This document shows positions 55,757-64,000 of a stretch of 64,000 bases of DNA, piece after piece; positions within the stretch are counted from its first letter, which is position 1; each line of letters begins with the position of its first letter. A program made the position numbers and the translations under genes. Origin of the DNA: Curvibacter sp. GWA2_63_95. Its GTDB lineage: Bacteria > Pseudomonadota > Gammaproteobacteria > Burkholderiales > Burkholderiaceae_C. The DNA is taken from the NCBI GenBank assembly GCA_001795455.1, contig MGPB01000033.1, positions 124,001-188,000 of the forward strand. The letters run 5' to 3'. The notes under the pieces were generated by a model, which was not told the DNA's origin, did not search any database, and saw nothing but the letters and a program-made list of their open reading frames with translations.

Positions 55757-57046
55757 TCACGGTGCTGTGCGTGTATGCACTACCCGTTGCGGGTAGGGAA
55801 TGTCGATGCCATGCGTACGCAGGGCGCGCAAGATGGCCAGGTTGATGTCGGAACGCAGATTGCCCTGGCCGTTCTCCAGGTCATTGATCCAGTAGCCCAC
55901 CGTGAACTCCAGCCCGTCAGCGCCAAAATTGGCCAGGCTGATGGCGGGCGCCGGCTCCCGCAACACGCGCGGCTGGCTCAGCGCGGCCTGCAGCAGCAAG
56001 GCCATGACCTGCTCCACATCGCTCTCGTAGCCCACCGCAATGTTGATGACCTGGTTCACCCGGCTGTCGGCCAGCGACATGTTTTCCACGCGCTGGGTGA
56101 TCAGCATCTCGTTGGGCACGATGGACTCGCGCCCGGTCTGGGAACGCACCACGGTGTAACGCGCGTTGATCTCGGTGATCGTGCCTTCGAAGTTGTCCAC
56201 CCGCACGACATCGCCAATGCGCATGCTGCGCTCGGCCAGGATCACAAACCCGCTCACATAGTTGGCCGCCAACTTCTGCAAGCCAAAACCGATACCCACG
56301 CCGACGGCACCGCCCAACACCGACAAGGCAGTCAGGTCGATGCCCACAGCAGACAGTGCCAGCATCAGGCCGACAAACATCAGCAGCGCACGCGCCGCGT
56401 TGCTCACTGCCTTGCGCAGCGACAACTCCCCACCCGTGGCGGAACGCAACAAGCGCGCTTCAATACCGGCCGATATCCACAGGGTGATGATCAGCACAGC
56501 GCCTGCGGTAATCAGACCCTCAATCAGCGTACGCACCGATAACGTGGTGCCCCCTACCTTCCAGGTGATGAGGTCCAACTCGTTCAGGATGACCGGCAGC
56601 AAGCCACTGACCCACAGCACCATGGCCAGCCAGGCGACCCAGGAAATGGTTTGCTCCAGCGGCTTGACCCAGCGCGACTCGGCAAACGTGGCCTGCAGCA
56701 CCTTGACGCCCACACGGATCACGACCAGAGACATCAGCACCGGAATGGCAATACGCAACACCGCCACCGGCACAAAATTGCCCAACAGCTCCAGCGACAC
56801 ATAGCCCAGGCACAGCAAGGCCAACGGAAAGAGCACACCGTCCACCACCCGCTTGCCAAACCAAATGGACCGCTCCTCGTGCATGCCCAGGGTACGGCGC
56901 AGCGCCGCCACCAGCCCCCAGGCCATTGCCACGCTGAGCGCCAGCGCCAAGAGCTCCAGCAGCACCGTGGGCTGCGTGAAGGTGCTCAACCAGGCTTCGA
57001 AATCATCAATGGGTTTGGGAGCAGGAAGGTTTTTCAGAGAGTTCAT
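55757..57046 (-). CDS. Small-conductance mechanosensitive channel (MscS family)
   Basis: A 429-aa inner-membrane channel that opens on membrane tension to release solutes. Four or five extra N-terminal membrane segments precede the pore-lining helix (LSVLGGAVGVGIGFGLQKLAANYVSGFVILAE). The conserved beta domain follows (GDVVRVDNFEGTITEINARYTVVRSQTGRESIVPNEMLI). The C-terminal cytoplasmic cage is present. Its ATG overlaps the stop of the upstream deacetylase-family gene by 4 bp, so the two are co-translated. Confidence 0.93.
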   Translation of the reverse strand: MNSLKNLPAPKPIDDFEAWLSTFTQPTVLLELLALALSVAMAWGLVAALRRTLGMHEERSIWFGKRVVDGVLFPLALLCLGYVSLELLGNFVPVAVLRIAIPVLMSLVVIRVGVKVLQATFAESRWVKPLEQTISWVAWLAMVLWVSGLLPVILNELDLITWKVGGTTLSVRTLIEGLITAGAVLIITLWISAGIEARLLRSATGGELSLRKAVSNAARALLMFVGLMLALSAVGIDLTALSVLGGAVGVGIGFGLQKLAANYVSGFVILAERSMRIGDVVRVDNFEGTITEINARYTVVRSQTGRESIVPNEMLITQRVENMSLADSRVNQVINIAVGYESDVEQVMALLLQAALSQPRVLREPAPAISLANFGADGLEFTVGYWINDLENGQGNLRSDINLAILRALRTHGIDIPYPQRVVHTRTAP

Positions 57047-58014
57047 TGCAAATCTGCCAGTACGCGCACATGCGCCTCTACGCTGCGGGCCAGGGCCTCC
57101 AGGTGGTAGCCGCCTTCCAGGCAGGAGACGATGCGCCCCTGCGCATGGCGATCAGCCACCGCCTTGATCTGCGCCGTGATCCACGCGTAATCATTTTCTA
57201 CCAGACCCATCTGGGCCATCTCATCGTCGCGGTGGGCATCAAAACCCGCGCTGATAAATACCATCTCGGGACGGTAGGCCTCCAGCCGCGGCAACCAGTG
57301 CTGAGCGACCAGCTCGCGCACCGCGGCCCCTTTGGTGTAGGCCGGCACCGGCACATTCACTAGGTTGCTGGCGTGCGAGCGCGAGCCGCCCTCAGGGTAA
57401 AACGGGTGCTGAAAAAAGCTCACCATCAGAATGCGCTGGTCACCGGTCACGATGTTTTCGGTGCCATTGCCGTGGTGCACATCAAAGTCGACGATGGCTA
57501 CACGTTTAAGGCCATGCCGCTCCAGCGCATGGCGCGCGGCTACCGCCACGTTGTTGATGAAACAAAAGCCCATGGCCTTGTCTTTGCAGGCATGGTGGCC
57601 GGGCGGCCGGGTGGCGCAAAAGGCATTGGCCAGTTCACCGGCCATCACGGCATCGGTGGCGGCCACGGCAGCACCGGCGGCGCGCAAGGCGGCATCCCAG
57701 GTGTGCACATTGAGGCTGGTATCGGGGTCCATCTGCGCATGGGTGGGGCCACCGGCGGCCATCTCTTCGCGCAAGCTGTCGGTCAGGCCGCGCAACGAGG
57801 CCACATACATGCGGCCATGGGCCAGTTCAAGGTCGGTGATGGAGGCCTGGGGAGCTTCGCGCGAGTCCAGCGCATCGGCCACGCCGCTCAGCAGCAGGCG
57901 GTCGTCAATGGCATCCAGTCTTTGGGGGCATTCGGGGTGGCCCTCGCCCATCTCATGCTTGCGGCAATCGCGGTGCGAAAAGTATCCGGTCTTGTTTGCC
58001 AGTGCGCTCGTCAT
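57043..58014 (-). CDS. Histone-deacetylase-family protein (acetylpolyamine amidohydrolase-like)
   Basis: A 323-aa Zn-dependent deacetylase of the arginase-like HDAC fold. It shows GEGHPECPQRLDAI at the N-terminus, RPPGHHACKDKAMGFCFINNVAVAARHAL with the active-site His pair, VAIVDFDVHHGNGTENI with the Asp/His zinc ligands, and FISAGFDAHRDDEM. Bacterial members act on acetylated polyamines, acetoin or proteins. The substrate is not known. It is divergent from moxR, with only 26 bp between the starts, and overlaps the MscS gene downstream. Confidence 0.92.
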   Translation of the reverse strand: MTSALANKTGYFSHRDCRKHEMGEGHPECPQRLDAIDDRLLLSGVADALDSREAPQASITDLELAHGRMYVASLRGLTDSLREEMAAGGPTHAQMDPDTSLNVHTWDAALRAAGAAVAATDAVMAGELANAFCATRPPGHHACKDKAMGFCFINNVAVAARHALERHGLKRVAIVDFDVHHGNGTENIVTGDQRILMVSFFQHPFYPEGGSRSHASNLVNVPVPAYTKGAAVRELVAQHWLPRLEAYRPEMVFISAGFDAHRDDEMAQMGLVENDYAWITAQIKAVADRHAQGRIVSCLEGGYHLEALARSVEAHVRVLADLQ

Positions 58015-58040
58015 TCAGGATTTTCGGGTAACGTCGTGCC

Positions 58041-58961
58041 ATGGACGCACAACACAAGCTTAAATCATTGCTGGCCCAGCTTAACATGGTGATTGTGGGA
58101 AAACCCGCGCAAATCCAGGACTGCGTCGCCTGCCTTCTGGCCGGTGGCCACCTGTTGATTGACGATGTCCCGGGCGTGGGCAAAACCACGCTGGCGCACG
58201 CGCTGGCACGCAGTTTTGGCCTGCAGTTTTCGCGCGTGCAGTTCACCTCGGACCTGATGCCCAGCGACCTGTCAGGCGTGTCAATTTACGAGCGCGCCAA
58301 AGAGGCCTTTGTGTTCCACCCCGGCCCCATCTTTGCGCAGGTACTGTTGGCCGACGAGATCAACCGCGCCAGCCCCAAGACGCAAAGTGCGCTGCTGGAA
58401 GCCATGGAGGAAAAGCAGGTCACCGTGGAAGGCGAAACCCGCCCCCTGCCCCAGCCCTTCTTTGTGATTGCCACCCAAAACCCGCTGGACCAGTTAGGCA
58501 CCTACGCGCTGCCCGAATCACAACTGGACCGCTTTTTGATGCGCATCTCGCTGGGCTACCCCGATCGGGCTTCCGAGCGCGCGCTGCTGGCCGGTGCCGA
58601 CCGGCGCGCCATGGTCGACGAGTTGCCCAGCCTGCTGGCCGACGGCGAGCTGGCCCAATTGCAAGCCACTGTGCTGGCCGTGCATGCCGCAGGCCCTTTG
58701 CTGGACTATGTGCAGGACCTGATTGCCGCCACCCGCTCGGGCCAGTGGTTTTTGCAGGGCCTGTCGCCACGCGCCGGCATTGCCGTAGTGCGCGCCGCCA
58801 AAGCCCAGGCCCTGCTCAGCGGACGCGACTATGTAGCGCCCGACGATGTGCAGGCGGTGCTGCCACAGACCATTGCCCACCGCCTGATTCCCGTGGGAGA
58901 TTCGGGCCGTGGCGCGGTGGAGCAAGTGCAAGCCATGCTGCAAGCCGTTCCTCTCCCCTGA
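58041..58961 (+). CDS. MoxR-family AAA+ ATPase
   Basis: A 306-aa chaperone-like AAA+ ATPase with Walker A DVPGVGKTT, Walker B VLLADEINRASPKTQSALLEAMEE and the sensor IATQNPLDQLGTYALPESQLDRF. MoxR ATPases mature or regulate partner proteins encoded nearby, often through DUF58/VWA-type proteins. Here it is followed by DUF58 and TgpA-like genes, the standard three-gene group. Confidence 0.94.
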   Translation: MDAQHKLKSLLAQLNMVIVGKPAQIQDCVACLLAGGHLLIDDVPGVGKTTLAHALARSFGLQFSRVQFTSDLMPSDLSGVSIYERAKEAFVFHPGPIFAQVLLADEINRASPKTQSALLEAMEEKQVTVEGETRPLPQPFFVIATQNPLDQLGTYALPESQLDRFLMRISLGYPDRASERALLAGADRRAMVDELPSLLADGELAQLQATVLAVHAAGPLLDYVQDLIAATRSGQWFLQGLSPRAGIAVVRAAKAQALLSGRDYVAPDDVQAVLPQTIAHRLIPVGDSGRGAVEQVQAMLQAVPLP

Positions 58962-58964
58962 TGA

Positions 58965-59065
58965 CGCCCCCCCGAAGCGCCTCCGGCGCCTCCCCCCCAG
59001 GGGGGCGCACCCTGTGGCCCGGCACAGCCGGCTCCACGGGTGCCCTGGTGTGGAACCCCCTCACC
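58965..59065. repeat. GC-rich dispersed element between moxR and the DUF58 gene
   Basis: Contains GCGCC-TCC-GGCGC, CCCCCC-A-GGGGGG and GCCGGCTC-type stems. From memory it resembles an element (GAAGCGGCTTCGCCGC-like, then GGCCCGGCAAAGCCGG) scattered in Comamonadaceae genomes. It lies immediately before the likely DUF58 start at 59066. Confidence 0.55.
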
Positions 59066-60013
59066 ATGTTGCGCCGCAGGTTCCGCGCCTGGTTCGAGTC
59101 GCGCCTGCCGCTCAAGGACAGCACCACGCTGACGCAGCGCAACGTCTACATCCTGCCCACACGCCCCGGCCTCATGCTGGGCCTCACGCTCTTGGTGCTG
59201 CTGGTGGCCAGCATCAACTACCAGCTCAACCTGGGCTATGTGCTGACCTTTTTGCTGACCGGCAGCGCCGTCATTGGCATGCATGTGTGCCATGGCACCC
59301 TGCGCGGACTCACTATGCATTTGATAGCGCCTGACGCACAGTTCATGGGGGCTAGCGTGCCAATTGGCATACAACTGCAAAGCGACAGCCGACGCGTGCG
59401 CTACGGCATTGGCCTGGCCGTGCTGGGCACCCAGCATTGGAGCTGGACCGATGTGCCGGCCCAGGGCAGTGCCAAGGTGCAGGTGGCCTTCACCCCCACC
59501 CAGCGCGGCCTGCACCGCCTGCCGGCGCTGACGGCTGAGACCCGTTTCCCGCTGGGCACCTTCCGCGTGTGGACGGTGTGGCGCCCGGCCGCGCAGGTGC
59601 TGGTCTACCCGGCCCCCGAGGCCCACCCGCCGCCCCTGCCTCCGGGCGAACCGAAGGCTGGTGGCGCGGCCAATAGCCACAAACAACACACCGGCGAATT
59701 TGACGGCGTGCGTGCCTACCGGCGTGGCGACCCGCTCAAGCTGGTGGTCTGGAAAAAAGTCGCCAAGGCCGACGAACTGGTGAGCCGCGACGCCCAGCAG
59801 TCGCAGCGCTTTGAGCTGTGGTTAGACCTGGCCCACGCCGGCCAGGGTGCGGGCGCCTCGCGCGAGCACGCCCTCTCGCGCCTGTGCGCCTGGGTGCTGC
59901 TGGCCGAGAAACAAGGCATGCGTTATGGCCTGCGCCTGGGCAGCCAGCAGATCGCACCCGACAGCGGCCCCGCCCACCAGAAGAACTGCCTGCAGGCGCT
60001 GGCCTTGGCCTGA
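59066..60013 (+). CDS. DUF58 family protein
   Basis: A 315-aa protein. Two hydrophobic segments (GLMLGLTLLVLLVASINYQLNLGYVLTFLLTGSAVIG) are followed by the DUF58 line GEFDGVRAYRRGDPLKLVVWKKVAKADELV. The open frame extends back to ATG 58961, which overlaps the moxR stop, but those 35 residues (rich in Pro and Gly) are encoded by the dispersed element, so ATG 59066 is preferred. Function is unknown but coupled to MoxR. An internal repeat relative lies at 59308-59368. Confidence 0.87.
   Translation: MLRRRFRAWFESRLPLKDSTTLTQRNVYILPTRPGLMLGLTLLVLLVASINYQLNLGYVLTFLLTGSAVIGMHVCHGTLRGLTMHLIAPDAQFMGASVPIGIQLQSDSRRVRYGIGLAVLGTQHWSWTDVPAQGSAKVQVAFTPTQRGLHRLPALTAETRFPLGTFRVWTVWRPAAQVLVYPAPEAHPPPLPPGEPKAGGAANSHKQHTGEFDGVRAYRRGDPLKLVVWKKVAKADELVSRDAQQSQRFELWLDLAHAGQGAGASREHALSRLCAWVLLAEKQGMRYGLRLGSQQIAPDSGPAHQKNCLQALALA
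59308..59368 (+). repeat. Divergent dispersed-repeat relative inside the DUF58 gene
   Basis: Carries TTTGATAGCGCCTGACGCAC and then GGGGGCTAGCGTGCC. The end block is conserved and the core diverged. It is in frame, encoding MHLIAPDAQFMGASVP. Confidence 0.5.
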
Positions 60014-60032
60014 ACACCCCCCATTGAGTTCC

Positions 60033-62042
60033 ATGCTGCAACGCCTCACCCACCTGCCCCGCGAAGCGCGCGACACCCTGTTTTTGCTGGCGGTGATTGC
60101 CTGGGTGATCCTGCCGCAGGTGGAGCGCCTGCCGCTGTGGTGCAGTGCCATGGCCGGCGTGGTGCTGCTGTGGCGCGGACACATCGCAGTGCAAGGCCAG
60201 TCCCTGCCCGCGCGCTGGTGGTTGCTGGGCCTGCTGGCCCTGGCCAGCGCCGCCACCTGGTGGAGCTACAAAACCCTGCTAGGGCGCGATGCGGGTGTCA
60301 CGCTCATCGTGGTGTTGCTGACGCTGAAGACGCTGGAGATGCGCGCCCGGCGCGACGCCTTTGTGATCTTCTTCCTGGGCTTCTTCACCATGCTCAGCAA
60401 CTTCTTTTTCTCGCAAAGCCTGCTCACCGCAGCGGCCATGCTGGTGGCGCTGCTGGGTCTGCTCACCGCACTGGTCAACAGCCACATGCCGGTGGGCCGC
60501 CCGCCACTGCTGCAGGCTGCCAAAACCGCAGGTTGGATGGCACTGCTGGGCGCCCCCATCATGGCGGTGTTGTTCATGCTGTTTCCGCGCATAGCGCCAC
60601 TGTGGGGCCTGCCGGGTGACGCCATGAGCGGGCGCAGCGGCCTCTCGGGCCAGATGCAGGTGGGCACCATCGCCAGCCTGGCGCTGGACGACAGCATTGC
60701 CATGCGCATTCGTTTTGACGGACCGCCGCCTGCGCAAGGCGAGCTGTATTTCCGCGGCCCGGTGTTCTCCAGCTTTGACGGGCGTGAGTGGCGCGCATTG
60801 CGCTCCACCTTCCCCAGCCGCTACCAGCTGGCGGCCGATGTGCAGGTGCAAGGTCCACCCGTGAATTACCAAGTCACGCTGGCCGCCAACAACCGCCCCT
60901 GGCTGCTGGTGCTGGATGCCACGCCCACCAAACCCGAGATCGTGGGCTACACCCCCACCATGGCAAGTGACCTGCAGTGGCTGGCCGACCAGCCCATGGC
61001 CGACCTGGTGCGTTACCGCGCCACCAGTTACCCGCAGTTCCGCCACGGCCCCACACGCTTGGCCGTGGGCCTGCAAGACTATGTGGACCTGCCCAGCGGC
61101 TTCAACCCGCGCACCCTGCAATTGGCCGCCGACATGCGCCGCAGCCCCGAACTGGCACGCGCCACTACGCCCCAGCTGGTAGACGCCGTGATGCAACGCC
61201 TGCGCACTGGTGGCTACGAGTACACGCTGGAGCCCGGCGTCTACGGCACCCACACGGCGGACGAGTTCTGGTTCGACCGCAAAGCCGGATTTTGTGAACA
61301 CATTGCGTCCAGCTTCGTGCTGCTGATGCGTGCGCTGGACGTGCCGGCCCGCGTGGTCACTGGCTACCAGGGCGGACAGGTCAACAGTGTGGATGGCTTC
61401 TGGACCGTGCGCCAGAGCGACGCCCACGCCTGGGCCGAAGTCTGGGTCGCGGGCCAGGGCTGGGTGCGGGTGGACCCCACCTCGGCCGTGGCACCGGGGC
61501 GCACCGGAACCTTCACCCGCCTGCAACCGCCACAAAACGTATTCACCCAGGCACTCAACACTGTGAGCCCCGGCTTTGCCATCAACCTGCGGGCCATGTG
61601 GGAAGCGGCCAACAACCGCTGGAACCAGTGGGTGCTGAACTACAGCCAGTCCAAGCAAATGGACCTGCTGCGCAATCTGGGCTTCGACGCGCCCAGCTGG
61701 GAAGACCTGAGCTATGTGCTGATCGCCCTGGTCGTGTTGGCCAGCAGTATGGGCGCGGTGTGGACGCTGTGGGAGCGTTACCACCAAGACCCGTGGCTGC
61801 GCCTGCTGCACCGCGCCCAGGCCCGGCTGCGCCAAGCCGGGTGGACCGTAGGCACGCAAGACACCCCGCGCCAACTGGCCGCACGGCTGCAGGCCCACGG
61901 CGCGGATCGAACGGACACCACCACCATTGCCGCCTGGCTGCTGCGGCTGGAGGCCTGGCGCTACGCGCCGCAAGCCCCCGCCAGCCTGGCTGCATTGCAG
62001 CGAGAATGCAGGCAACTGCCCTGGCCCACGCGCCTGACCTGA
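60033..62042 (+). CDS. TgpA-like transglutaminase-domain membrane protein
   Basis: A 669-aa inner-membrane protein. Six N-terminal hydrophobic segments (DUF3488 region) lead to a periplasmic transglutaminase-like domain. The catalytic triad is visible in GFCEHIASSFVLLMRALDVPARVVTGYQGG (Cys), SDAHAWAEVWV (His) and VRVDPTSAV (Asp). A last membrane segment and a cytoplasmic DUF4129-like end follow. It completes the MoxR-DUF58-TgpA group, whose Pseudomonas TgpA is a periplasmic enzyme of cell-envelope function. ATG 60033 is chosen. The track start at 59847 overlaps the DUF58 gene. Confidence 0.9.
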   Translation: MLQRLTHLPREARDTLFLLAVIAWVILPQVERLPLWCSAMAGVVLLWRGHIAVQGQSLPARWWLLGLLALASAATWWSYKTLLGRDAGVTLIVVLLTLKTLEMRARRDAFVIFFLGFFTMLSNFFFSQSLLTAAAMLVALLGLLTALVNSHMPVGRPPLLQAAKTAGWMALLGAPIMAVLFMLFPRIAPLWGLPGDAMSGRSGLSGQMQVGTIASLALDDSIAMRIRFDGPPPAQGELYFRGPVFSSFDGREWRALRSTFPSRYQLAADVQVQGPPVNYQVTLAANNRPWLLVLDATPTKPEIVGYTPTMASDLQWLADQPMADLVRYRATSYPQFRHGPTRLAVGLQDYVDLPSGFNPRTLQLAADMRRSPELARATTPQLVDAVMQRLRTGGYEYTLEPGVYGTHTADEFWFDRKAGFCEHIASSFVLLMRALDVPARVVTGYQGGQVNSVDGFWTVRQSDAHAWAEVWVAGQGWVRVDPTSAVAPGRTGTFTRLQPPQNVFTQALNTVSPGFAINLRAMWEAANNRWNQWVLNYSQSKQMDLLRNLGFDAPSWEDLSYVLIALVVLASSMGAVWTLWERYHQDPWLRLLHRAQARLRQAGWTVGTQDTPRQLAARLQAHGADRTDTTTIAAWLLRLEAWRYAPQAPASLAALQRECRQLPWPTRLT

Positions 62043-62054
62043 ACATTGGACCTT

Positions 62055-63179
62055 GTGACTTTTTCAATTCGCCTAATTGCTACGCTTTTGATAGCTGCTT
62101 GCGCAATATCCGCGGGAGCTAGCACCCAAAAACGCCATAAATCTGCAGGCAAACCGGCCCACCGGCCCAAAGCACCCGCCGCCGCCCAGGTGGCCACCAC
62201 CGGCCCGCTGTACGCCACCCGCCCCGAGATCATGCAAGTGGCCGACGATCTGGCCCAGCGCCGCAACCTGGACCCGGCCTGGGTGCGCCAGGCCATCGGC
62301 CAGGCCCGGCTGGTGCCGGCCATCCAGCGCGCCAGCACACCGCCCACGGTGGGAACCCCCAAGAACTGGGCCGTCTACCGCAGTCGTTTTATCGACCCCA
62401 TCCGCATCAAGGCCGGCGTGCAGTTCTGGCAGGACAACCGCGCCACCCTGGAACGTGCCGAACGCGAAACCGGCGTGCCCGCGCAAATCATCGTGGGCAT
62501 CATCGGGGTGGAAACCATCTACGGCCAGCAGACGGGCAACTACCGGGTCATCGACGCGCTCAGCACCCTGGCCTTTGACTTTCCTGCCGCCCACCCGCGT
62601 GCAGCGGATCGTGCCAAGTTTTTCCTCTCCGAGCTGGAGGCTTTTCTCAGCCTCACCGCCCGCACCAACACCGACCCGCTGGCCCTCAAGGGCAGCTACG
62701 CCGGTGCCATGGGCCTGCCACAGTTCATGCCGTCGAGCTGGGCCAAGTACGCGGTGGACTTTGATGGCGACAGCCGTGTCGACCTGTTCCACAGTGCGGC
62801 CGATGTGATTGGCTCGGTGGCCAATTACTTCGTCACCTTCAAGTGGCAGCCCGGCCAGCCCACGCACTACCCGGTGCAGTTCGACCTGGCCCGGCTGGAC
62901 CGTGCCACTCTGCTGGCGCCGGACATCCTGCCCACCTTCAGCGCACAGGCCATGCAAGACAAAGGCGTGCTGCTGGACACGGCAGCGGCCGCACACACGG
63001 GCAAGCTGGCGCTGGTGGAACTGCAAAACGGTGCCGACGCACCGCTGTACATCGCCGGCACCGACAACTTCTACGCCATCACCCGCTACAACTGGAGCAG
63101 CTACTACGCGCTGGCGGTGATCGAGCTGGGGCAAGAGGTGGCCGCCGCTTTGCCCGCCCCACCCGGCGTGCCAAAATAA
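62055..63179 (+). CDS. mltB: Membrane-bound lytic murein transglycosylase B
   Basis: Cleaves peptidoglycan glycan strands by a non-hydrolytic reaction, about 374 aa. The SLT-type domain has the catalytic Glu region IIVGIIGVETIYGQQTGNYRVIDALSTLAFDFP and the motif SYAGAMGLPQFMPSSW, as in MltB. The lipobox is IAAC at about residue 16 and comes from the dispersed repeat, which also supplies most of the signal peptide. GTG 62055 is the likely start, with TTG 62046 possible. A PG-binding-like C-terminal region is present. It lies 12 bp after the TgpA-like gene. Confidence 0.9.
   Translation: MTFSIRLIATLLIAACAISAGASTQKRHKSAGKPAHRPKAPAAAQVATTGPLYATRPEIMQVADDLAQRRNLDPAWVRQAIGQARLVPAIQRASTPPTVGTPKNWAVYRSRFIDPIRIKAGVQFWQDNRATLERAERETGVPAQIIVGIIGVETIYGQQTGNYRVIDALSTLAFDFPAAHPRAADRAKFFLSELEAFLSLTARTNTDPLALKGSYAGAMGLPQFMPSSWAKYAVDFDGDSRVDLFHSAADVIGSVANYFVTFKWQPGQPTHYPVQFDLARLDRATLLAPDILPTFSAQAMQDKGVLLDTAAAAHTGKLALVELQNGADAPLYIAGTDNFYAITRYNWSSYYALAVIELGQEVAAALPAPPGVPK
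62074..62127 (+). repeat. Dispersed repeat copy forming the mltB signal peptide
   Basis: AATTGCTACGCTTTTGATAG continues as the common core and GGGAGCTAGCACC end. It is translated as IATLLIAACAISAGAST. Confidence 0.8.
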
Positions 63180-63182
63180 ACC

Positions 63183-64000
63183 ATGCCTACACCCGCCGAC
63201 ACCGCCCTGGACAACACGGACGAACACTCCACGACCGCGCTGTACCGTGCGGCGGTGGGCGATGTCAACAGTGCCTATTACCTGCCGCTGTTTGCACGTT
63301 TTGAAGCGGCCGACCGCCCAGGCCTGAGCTGGAACGGTGCGGCTGCGCTCTACACCCTCAACTGGCTGGCCTTTCGCCAGCTCTGGCACGCCGCGCTGGT
63401 GTATGCCGGGGTGCTGGTGAGCTTGGCACTGGGCATTTTTGGCATCGGGCGCCTGGTGTTCCAGTTTTCGGACACCACGCAGTGGGCCCTGGTGGGCGCA
63501 CTGGTGTTGCTGTCGGTCTTGCTGCCAGGTTTGGGCGGCAATGCCGTCTTGCATGCGGCCACACGCAAGCGCATGGCCGCGGCACTCAAGGCCACCCACA
63601 CCGTGGCCGAGGCCTGCACCTTCCTGAGCCGCAAGGCGCCCACCCGCCAAAGCCTGATCGCCCAGATGGTCGCCAACGCATTGGTGCTGGCCCTGCTGGC
63701 CTACGCCTGGGTGCAATTTGAAGGCTGGGCACCCGCGCCGGCCCCCACCCCCACGGCAGCCGATGCCCGCAACATTGCAGTGGGGCGCACCATTGATGTG
63801 TCGGTACCACCAGCCCCCACACCGGAAGCCACGGCCTCGGCACCAGCCCCTGCCCCCCTGGGCACAGCCTCCGCGGTTCCGCCTACCCCGCTAACGCAAG
63901 CCTCGGCCAGCGTGACCGCCCCCGCACGGGTGGAAGCCGCCTCGGCACCTCGGGCCGCTGCGTCTGCCGCCCCCCGAGCCACCGCCACGCCGCCTGCGCC
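63183..64000 (+). CDS. Membrane protein with Ala/Pro-rich region, 3' end outside window
   Basis: An open frame from ATG 63183, 3 bp after mltB, to the end of the window without a stop. For that reason it is not in the ORF track. The first 60 residues include SWNGAAALYTLNWLAFRQLW, like the amphipathic start of DUF2628-type membrane proteins. Three hydrophobic segments follow (VYAGVLVSLALGIFGIGRLVF, WALVGALVLLSVLLPGLGG, ALVLALLAYAWVQF), then a long Ala/Pro/Thr-rich stretch. It is likely a periplasmic-linker membrane protein. Function is unknown. Confidence 0.75.
   Translation, partial: MPTPADTALDNTDEHSTTALYRAAVGDVNSAYYLPLFARFEAADRPGLSWNGAAALYTLNWLAFRQLWHAALVYAGVLVSLALGIFGIGRLVFQFSDTTQWALVGALVLLSVLLPGLGGNAVLHAATRKRMAAALKATHTVAEACTFLSRKAPTRQSLIAQMVANALVLALLAYAWVQFEGWAPAPAPTPTAADARNIAVGRTIDVSVPPAPTPEATASAPAPAPLGTASAVPPTPLTQASASVTAPARVEAASAPRAAASAAPRATATPPA

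Overview
The window looks like the chromosome of a betaproteobacterium of the family Comamonadaceae. A Rhodoferax-like organism is my best guess, from protein character, high G+C and dispersed repeats with the core GATAGCTGCTTGCGCA that I associate with that family. No database search was possible. Almost all of the window is dense, high-G+C coding sequence. The long antisense ORFs in the track are shadows of GC-rich codon use.

Layout. (1) 1-7.8 kb: a catabolic operon with the end of gabT, a PotABCD-type ABC importer, an agmatinase/guanidinobutyrase-type ureohydrolase and gabD. It would import a polyamine or guanidino compound and carry GABA to succinate. (2) 7.8-12.8 kb: a MarR regulator with a tripartite EmrAB-type efflux pump, under a near-perfect promoter that contains the likely operator. 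(3) 12.8-17 kb: a small membrane protein, scoAB (ketone-body CoA transferase) divergent from a PAS-LuxR regulator across a perfect inverted repeat, and an argO/argP exporter-regulator pair. (4) 17-26.75 kb: a quinate/shikimate-type aromatic cluster. It holds an IclR regulator, DUF1330 protein, AroE-like dehydrogenase, five-gene Liv-type importer, the two halves of a QuiC-like 3-dehydroshikimate dehydratase as separate genes in reversed order, and a PcaB-like protein lacking its superfamily signature.

(5) 26.75-30.25 kb: a looser, lower-G+C accessory stretch with a 79-aa orphan protein between direct repeats, a GST, an unusual arginase-fold protein, a secreted orphan and two gene-free gaps. 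(6) 30.25-33.3 kb: two carboxymuconolactone-decarboxylase/AhpD-fold proteins and a lipoprotein gamma-glutamyltransferase. (7) 33.5-41.2 kb: dnaG and rpoD, separated by a reversed solute-binding-protein gene, then aroE, a ComFB-like protein, an HxlR-type regulator and an FKBP isomerase. (8) 41.3-48.2 kb: grpE-dnaK-dnaJ, a beta-CASP nuclease, trhO and a GST. (9) 48.4-57 kb: a DUF1631 protein, then on the minus strand a nitronate monooxygenase, acyl-CoA dehydrogenase, etfBA (with a 16-bp palindrome upstream) and an MscS channel. (10) 57-64 kb: a histone-deacetylase-family hydrolase, MoxR-DUF58-TgpA, mltB and a truncated membrane protein that runs off the window.

The most unusual signals are the dispersed repeats that have become coding sequence (signal peptides or N-termini of MltB, the Liv-type binding protein and a permease, and an internal loop of an outer-membrane channel), the split QuiC with its motif-less PcaB neighbour, and the probably leaderless, self-repressed MarR promoter. 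No CRISPR array, rRNA, tRNA, transposase or prophage was found.
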